In this document: one piece after another, positions 5,854 through 8,818 of the stretch | How positions within the stretch are numbered: position 1 is the stretch's first letter | Layout of the letters: each line of letters begins with the position of its first letter | NCBI GenBank assembly: GCA_027859055.1 | Contig: JAQIBO010000093.1 | Span: forward strand, 1 to 8,818 | Reading direction: 5' to 3' | DNA length: 8,818 nucleotides | Source of the DNA: Spirochaeta sp. | Lineage (GTDB): Bacteria > Spirochaetota > Spirochaetia > DSM-27196 > Alkalispirochaetaceae | The notes under the pieces: generated by a model | Seen by the model: the letters and a program-made list of their open reading frames with translations, nothing else | What the model was told of the DNA's origin: nothing | Database searches by the model: none | Translations under genes and position numbers: made by a program

Positions 5854-7266
5854 ATGAGCTACACAACCCGCAAACGGATCGCCCAACTCCGGGAGACAGA
5901 TCCGTCGGACGAACTGATAGAGATCTTTGCGTGGGTCCGCACCAAACGGGACTCAAAAAACGTCTGCTTTTTCGAACTGAACGATGGGTCATCCCTGAAA
6001 GGACTGCAGGCGATTATCGACAAAGCTCCAAACGAGTCCGGAACGCCGGACCTGCAGGACGAGATCGACCGGATGCAGACCGGATGCAGCATCAGAGTCG
6101 CCGGCCGGCTGGTGGAATCCCCCGGCAAAGGCCAGTCGGTGGAACTGGCGTGCACTGACCTGGAGATCATCGGCGAAGCCCCCGCAGACGAGTATCCGCT
6201 GCAGAAAAAGCGCCACAGTTTTGAGTTTCTCCGCGAAATAGCCCACCTCCGCGGACGCACCAACACGTTTGGCGCGGTCATGCGCGTCCGAAACGAGCTG
6301 AGCTACGCGGTCCACCGCTTTTTCCAGGATCGCGGGTTTCTCTACATTCAGACCCCCATCATCACCGCCAGCGACGCCGAAGGAGCGGGTGCGTTGTTTC
6401 AGGTGACCACCATGGATCTGGACGGGCTCGCCCGTTCCGGCGGCCCCGTGGACTATCAGCACGACTTTTTCGGAAAGCCCGCGTTTTTAACGGTCAGCGG
6501 ACAGCTCAACGCGGAGGCGTACGCCACGGCGCTCGAACGGGTCTACACCTTCGGGCCCACTTTCCGGGCGGAACACTCCAACACCACGCGCCACCTGGCG
6601 GAGTTCTGGATGATCGAGCCGGAGATGGCGTTTTGTGACCTCGAATGCAACGTGGAGCTTGCCGCGGATTTCGTGCGCGCCCTGTTGTCGGCGGTGCTGG
6701 AACGCTCCCCGGAAGACATGCGCTTTTTTGACGAGCGGATCGAGAAAGGGATTTTTGCAGACCTGGAACGGGTCGCGACGAGCACCTTTGAGCATATGAC
6801 CTATACCGACGCGATCTCCGCCCTGGAAACGGCGCCCCGCTCTTTTGATTACCCCGTGTCATGGGGAATCGATCTGCAGACGGAGCACGAAAAATACCTG
6901 ACCGATGAGTATATCAAAGGCCCGGTGGTGGTCACCGACTACCCGAAAGAGATCAAGGCGTTCTATATGAAGCAAAACCCCGACGGAAAAACGGTGCGGG
7001 CGATGGATGTGCTGGTGCCGCGTCTGGGAGAGATTATCGGCGGAAGCCAGCGCGAGGAGGACCACGACGCGCTGGTAACGCGAATCGAAGAGATGGGTCT
7101 GCCGCGGGAGGCGTATTCGTGGTACCTCGACCTGCGCCGCTTCGGGACGGTACCCCACTCCGGTTTCGGTCTCGGTTTCGAACGGCTGGTGCGGTACGTA
7201 ACGGGAATGCAGAATATCCGGGACGTGATCCCGTTTCCGCGGGCGGTAGGCAGCGCCGAGTTCTGA
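5854..7266 (+). CDS. asnS: Asparaginyl-tRNA synthetase
   Basis: Charges tRNA-Asn with asparagine; a class IIb aminoacyl-tRNA synthetase, cytosolic and expected to be a homodimer. The 470-aa product is close to E. coli AsnRS (466 aa). The N-terminal OB-fold anticodon-binding domain covers about residues 20-108 (IFAWVRTKRDSKNVCFFELNDG). The characteristic linker YPLQKKRHSFEFLREIAHLR (114-133) follows. Motif 1 lies around 150-170, motif 2 is FGPTFRAEHSNTTRHLAEFW (233-252), and motif 3 is GFGLGFERLVRYVTGMQNIR (437-456). The motif 2 sequence and MIEPE separate it from aspartyl-tRNA synthetase. I chose the ATG at 5854 (MSYTTRKRI); an in-frame GTG at 5809 would add 15 residues crossing the direct repeat. 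The Shine-Dalgarno is weak. Presence of AsnRS implies direct asparaginylation rather than sole reliance on tRNA-dependent amidation. Its 3' end converges on fprA. Confidence 0.97.
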   Translation: MSYTTRKRIAQLRETDPSDELIEIFAWVRTKRDSKNVCFFELNDGSSLKGLQAIIDKAPNESGTPDLQDEIDRMQTGCSIRVAGRLVESPGKGQSVELACTDLEIIGEAPADEYPLQKKRHSFEFLREIAHLRGRTNTFGAVMRVRNELSYAVHRFFQDRGFLYIQTPIITASDAEGAGALFQVTTMDLDGLARSGGPVDYQHDFFGKPAFLTVSGQLNAEAYATALERVYTFGPTFRAEHSNTTRHLAEFWMIEPEMAFCDLECNVELAADFVRALLSAVLERSPEDMRFFDERIEKGIFADLERVATSTFEHMTYTDAISALETAPRSFDYPVSWGIDLQTEHEKYLTDEYIKGPVVVTDYPKEIKAFYMKQNPDGKTVRAMDVLVPRLGEIIGGSQREEDHDALVTRIEEMGLPREAYSWYLDLRRFGTVPHSGFGLGFERLVRYVTGMQNIRDVIPFPRAVGSAEF

Positions 7267-7279
7267 CAACGGTCAGAAC
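7260..7279 (+). repeat. Stem-loop across the asnS stop codon
   Basis: GTTCTGAC and GTCAGAAC form a perfect 8-bp stem with loop AACG; the TGA stop (7264-7266) lies within the left arm. No T run follows. It may protect the asnS mRNA 3' end or act with the second stem-loop at 7302-7322. Confidence 0.45.
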
Positions 7280-7301
7280 CCGACGCACGGGTACACGTCC
7301 G

Positions 7302-7322
7302 TCCCGGGGAGTGGCCCCGGGA
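7302..7322. terminator. GC-rich stem-loop between convergent asnS and fprA
   Basis: TCCCGGGG and CCCCGGGA form an 8-bp perfect stem with loop AGTGG, midway between the asnS stop (7266) and the fprA stop (7326). Being symmetrical, it could serve as a bidirectional terminator for both genes. Neither side has a proper T tract, so factor-independent termination is uncertain. Confidence 0.5.
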
Positions 7323-7325
7323 GCG

Positions 7326-8564
7326 TTACGCCTCGGCGGCGCTCCGCACCCACTCCTTCACCTGGATGGCAAGTTCTTTTCCGCGCTGGTAGATCAGGTC
7401 AAGCTCCTCCTGACTGGCAGCACCCTTGAACTCAACCGGCTCAAGGAAGTCCCAACTCATCTTGAAGCGCTCCTGAATCTCGTCCAGTTCCTTCTGCGCG
7501 CCTCCCGACCAGCCGTAACTGCCGAAGCGAAACGCCTTGCGGTTGAGCGCCTTTTTACGCCCCATTTCGTCGACGGCGACCGCCATCGGTGCAAACATCT
7601 TGTACTCGTAGGTGGGCATGCCAAGAACAACACCACTGGAGTTCCAGACGTCCCGCAGGACGTAGGAATAATGGGTTTCCGGTACACGATGGACGTTGAC
7701 CTTCACCCCTTCACTTTTGATCCCCTCTACGACGGGCTCCACGCCCTTCTCGGTGTTGCCGTACATCGAGCCCCACACCACGGTGATCTCCTCTTTGGCG
7801 GGACCCTTGCTGTACGCGGCATACCGCTTGTAATCGTCGACGATCTTCTGGGGATTCTTCCGCCATACGATTCCATGGCCGGGAGCGATAATCTTGAACG
7901 GAAGGCTTTCGGTCTTGATGACCGCTTTTTTCGCTGGGCCGGAAAAGGCACCGACGATATTGGCGTAGTAGCGCGTCGCTTCCTCTTCAAAGAAGTCAAT
8001 CTCTTCCTGAGAAAGCTGGTCATCGTAGGGTGATTCGGTAATCGCACCGAACGCACCAAAGGCGTCGCACGGAAAGAGTGTTCCCGATTTGGTGTCGAAG
8101 GTCGCCATCGTCTCCGGCCAGTGGACGTTGGGGATCTCTTCAAACGCCAGCACCCGACCGCCGCCGAGGTCCAGGGTATCACCGGATTTCACCTCGATCG
8201 TCTCATTATCGATCTGGTAAAACGCATCAAGCAGCACTTTTGCCTTTGCGGTGGTGACGATTTTGAAGTCCGGGCGGATCTTCTTGAAATCTTTCAACCA
8301 TCCCGAGTGATCCGGTTCCATGTGGTTGATGATGACGTAGTCGATGTCCTCCGCTTTGACGCCCATCTGCTTGAACTGGTCAAACAGAACCTCCGGTGTC
8401 CCGTCCCAGTCGCACACACCGTCGATGATCGCGACTTTGTCGCCTTTGACGATGTATGAGTTCATTGAAAAGCCGTGCGGTATCGGCCACATCCCTTCAA
8501 AGAGCAGGTCGTTTATGTTGGCGGACAGTCGCCAAACGCCGTCGGTAACCTGTGTTGTCTGCAT
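7326..8564 (-). CDS. fprA: Flavodiiron protein (A-type flavoprotein, NO/O2 reductase)
   Basis: Reduces O2 to water and/or NO to N2O in the cytosol using electrons from rubredoxin or a similar carrier; a protective enzyme of anaerobes. The 412-aa protein has the two-domain class A form. The N-terminal metallo-beta-lactamase-like domain (about 1-250) carries every expected di-iron ligand: His81, Glu83, Asp85 and His86 (NHMEPDHSGW), His148 (NVHWPETM), Asp167 (PCDAFGAFG) and His230 (PGHGIVW). The flavodoxin-like domain (about 258-405) has the FMN phosphate loop GSMYGNTE (265-272), MPTYEYKMFAPM (316-327) and GSYGWSGGAQKEL (348-360). No rubredoxin or flavin-reductase domain is fused and none is encoded beside it, so its donor is elsewhere. 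The ATG at 8562-8564 has a good GAAGGAAGGA ribosome binding site (8569-8578). Substrate preference (O2 or NO) cannot be decided from these motifs. Confidence 0.96.
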   Translation of the reverse strand: MQTTQVTDGVWRLSANINDLLFEGMWPIPHGFSMNSYIVKGDKVAIIDGVCDWDGTPEVLFDQFKQMGVKAEDIDYVIINHMEPDHSGWLKDFKKIRPDFKIVTTAKAKVLLDAFYQIDNETIEVKSGDTLDLGGGRVLAFEEIPNVHWPETMATFDTKSGTLFPCDAFGAFGAITESPYDDQLSQEEIDFFEEEATRYYANIVGAFSGPAKKAVIKTESLPFKIIAPGHGIVWRKNPQKIVDDYKRYAAYSKGPAKEEITVVWGSMYGNTEKGVEPVVEGIKSEGVKVNVHRVPETHYSYVLRDVWNSSGVVLGMPTYEYKMFAPMAVAVDEMGRKKALNRKAFRFGSYGWSGGAQKELDEIQERFKMSWDFLEPVEFKGAASQEELDLIYQRGKELAIQVKEWVRSAAEA

Positions 8565-8587
8565 AGCATCCTTCCTTCATTACGTTT

Positions 8588-8653
8588 GTTGTATCGACAC
8601 CGATTATCTGTTCAACCGGTCAAAGTTTATCGATTTACTCTCCTTAATGTAAA
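8588..8653 (-). promoter_or_regulatory. fprA upstream region with candidate promoters
   Basis: The 163 bp between the partial gene and fprA is AT-richer than its surroundings and must hold the fprA promoter unless transcription reads through. Two weak minus-strand candidates are visible: TTTACA (8648-8653) with GATAAA (8626-8631) at 16 bp, and TTGAAC (8610-8615) with TACAAC (8588-8593) at 16 bp. Between them lies the imperfect dyad TTCAACCGGTCAAA (8611-8624), centred on ACCGGT with outer TT/AA. It could be an operator, for example for a redox or NO sensor of the CRP/FNR type, but the match is loose. Confidence 0.3.
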
Positions 8654-8675
8654 ACTGTTTTCCCGGCAATGCAAG

Positions 8676-8712
8676 TGAGATTCTTGCAAAATACCGTTTT
8701 GCAAGAATCTCA
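8676..8712. repeat. Perfect 16-bp inverted repeat, 5-nt spacer
   Basis: TGAGATTCTTGCAAAA (8676-8691) and its exact reverse complement (8697-8712) flank the 5-nt spacer TACCG. It starts 15 bp beyond the stop of the partial minus-strand gene and lies about 110 bp upstream of fprA. The transcript would form a long hairpin on either strand. The weak pairs are near the loop and no T tract follows, so it is not a textbook terminator. It may be a 3'-end stabilising hairpin, a repetitive palindromic element or an operator. Confidence 0.8.
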
Positions 8713-8727
8713 ATATTGGGTCGGCGT

Positions 8728-8818
8728 TCACTCCGGCGGTGGTGGCGCGGGCGGCGCGGGTACCGACAGGGCGTTGAGGATGCGGTCGAGGGCGTCGGCA
8801 AATTCCTTCACCTCCCGG
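8728..8818 (-). CDS. C-terminal end of an unidentified protein (partial)
   Basis: An open minus-strand frame enters from the right edge and ends at TGA (8728-8730). It encodes REVKEFADALDRILNALSVP followed by APPAPPPPE, 29 residues in all. The first part looks like an amphipathic helix; the tail is a Pro/Ala-rich, probably disordered terminus. Third codon positions are strongly G/C, like the confirmed genes here. The long inverted repeat just after the stop also fits a gene end. There is too little to name a family. Confidence 0.55.
   Translation of the reverse strand, partial: REVKEFADALDRILNALSVPAPPAPPPPE

Noticed and set aside
5846..5857. Tiny upstream ORF (ATG CAG GCA TGA) overlapping the asnS start
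   Set aside because: Three codons arise easily by chance and there is no ribosome binding site for it; no sign of leader-peptide control such as repeated Asn codons.
5756..5992. 79-codon upstream extension of the arginine deiminase frame
   Set aside because: It runs antisense through the start of asnS, is not conserved in the family, and the family-typical N terminus begins at 5755.
7119..8033. Long plus-strand frame spanning the 3' end of asnS and antisense fprA
   Set aside because: It overlaps two confident genes, crosses two intergenic hairpins, and has no recognisable domain.
8604..8801. 65-codon minus-strand frame near the right edge
   Set aside because: It reads through the long inverted repeat, and a different frame of the same strand (ending at 8728) gives a more protein-like C terminus with G/C third positions.

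Overview
This is a GC-rich bacterial window made almost entirely of core metabolic genes. It holds eight complete protein genes and the 3' end of a ninth. All lie on the minus strand except asnS. A bacterial-type asparaginyl-tRNA synthetase, a type I-alpha DAHP synthase, a two-domain flavodiiron protein (typical of anaerobes and microaerophiles) and an arginine deiminase suggest a free-living bacterium that meets low oxygen. The gene mix and protein texture would fit a spirochaete of the Spirochaeta type. That is an impression, not something the sequence proves. I see no tRNA, rRNA, CRISPR array, insertion sequence, integrase or other sign of recent transfer.

Layout, in the direction of minus-strand transcription from the right edge: (a) the last 29 codons of an unidentified gene with a Pro/Ala-rich tail (8818-8728); (b) a perfect 16-bp inverted repeat (8676-8712) and a short AT-richer region; (c) fprA, a flavodiiron NO/O2 reductase (8564-7326). 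asnS (5854-7266) is on the plus strand and converges on fprA across two stem-loops. It diverges from the next minus-strand gene across a 98-bp region containing an 11-bp perfect tandem repeat. The minus-strand run then continues with an arginine deiminase (5755-4493), DAHP synthase (4389-3340), proA (3343-2039) and proB (2042-933). The DAHP synthase, proA and proB genes are locked together by two ATGA stop/start overlaps. Last come a small 56-codon gene with a strong ribosome binding site (793-623), a terminator-like hairpin, and dcd, a dCTP deaminase (559-35).

How the genes relate: ProB and ProA convert glutamate to glutamate semialdehyde, the proline precursor; proC is not in the window. 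Arginine deiminase makes citrulline and ammonia from arginine, but arcB and arcC are absent here, so the full energy-yielding ADI pathway cannot be inferred. DAHP synthase commits carbon to aromatic amino acids. Much of the window therefore concerns amino-acid supply, with AsnRS as a consumer. Dcd feeds dUTP/dUMP for thymidylate synthesis.

The least ordinary items are the uncharacterised 56-aa basic protein and the repeats in front of it, the translational coupling of aromatic and proline synthesis, the lone arginine deiminase with an extra segment before its catalytic cysteine, and the long inverted repeat upstream of fprA. No clearly novel multi-gene system is visible.
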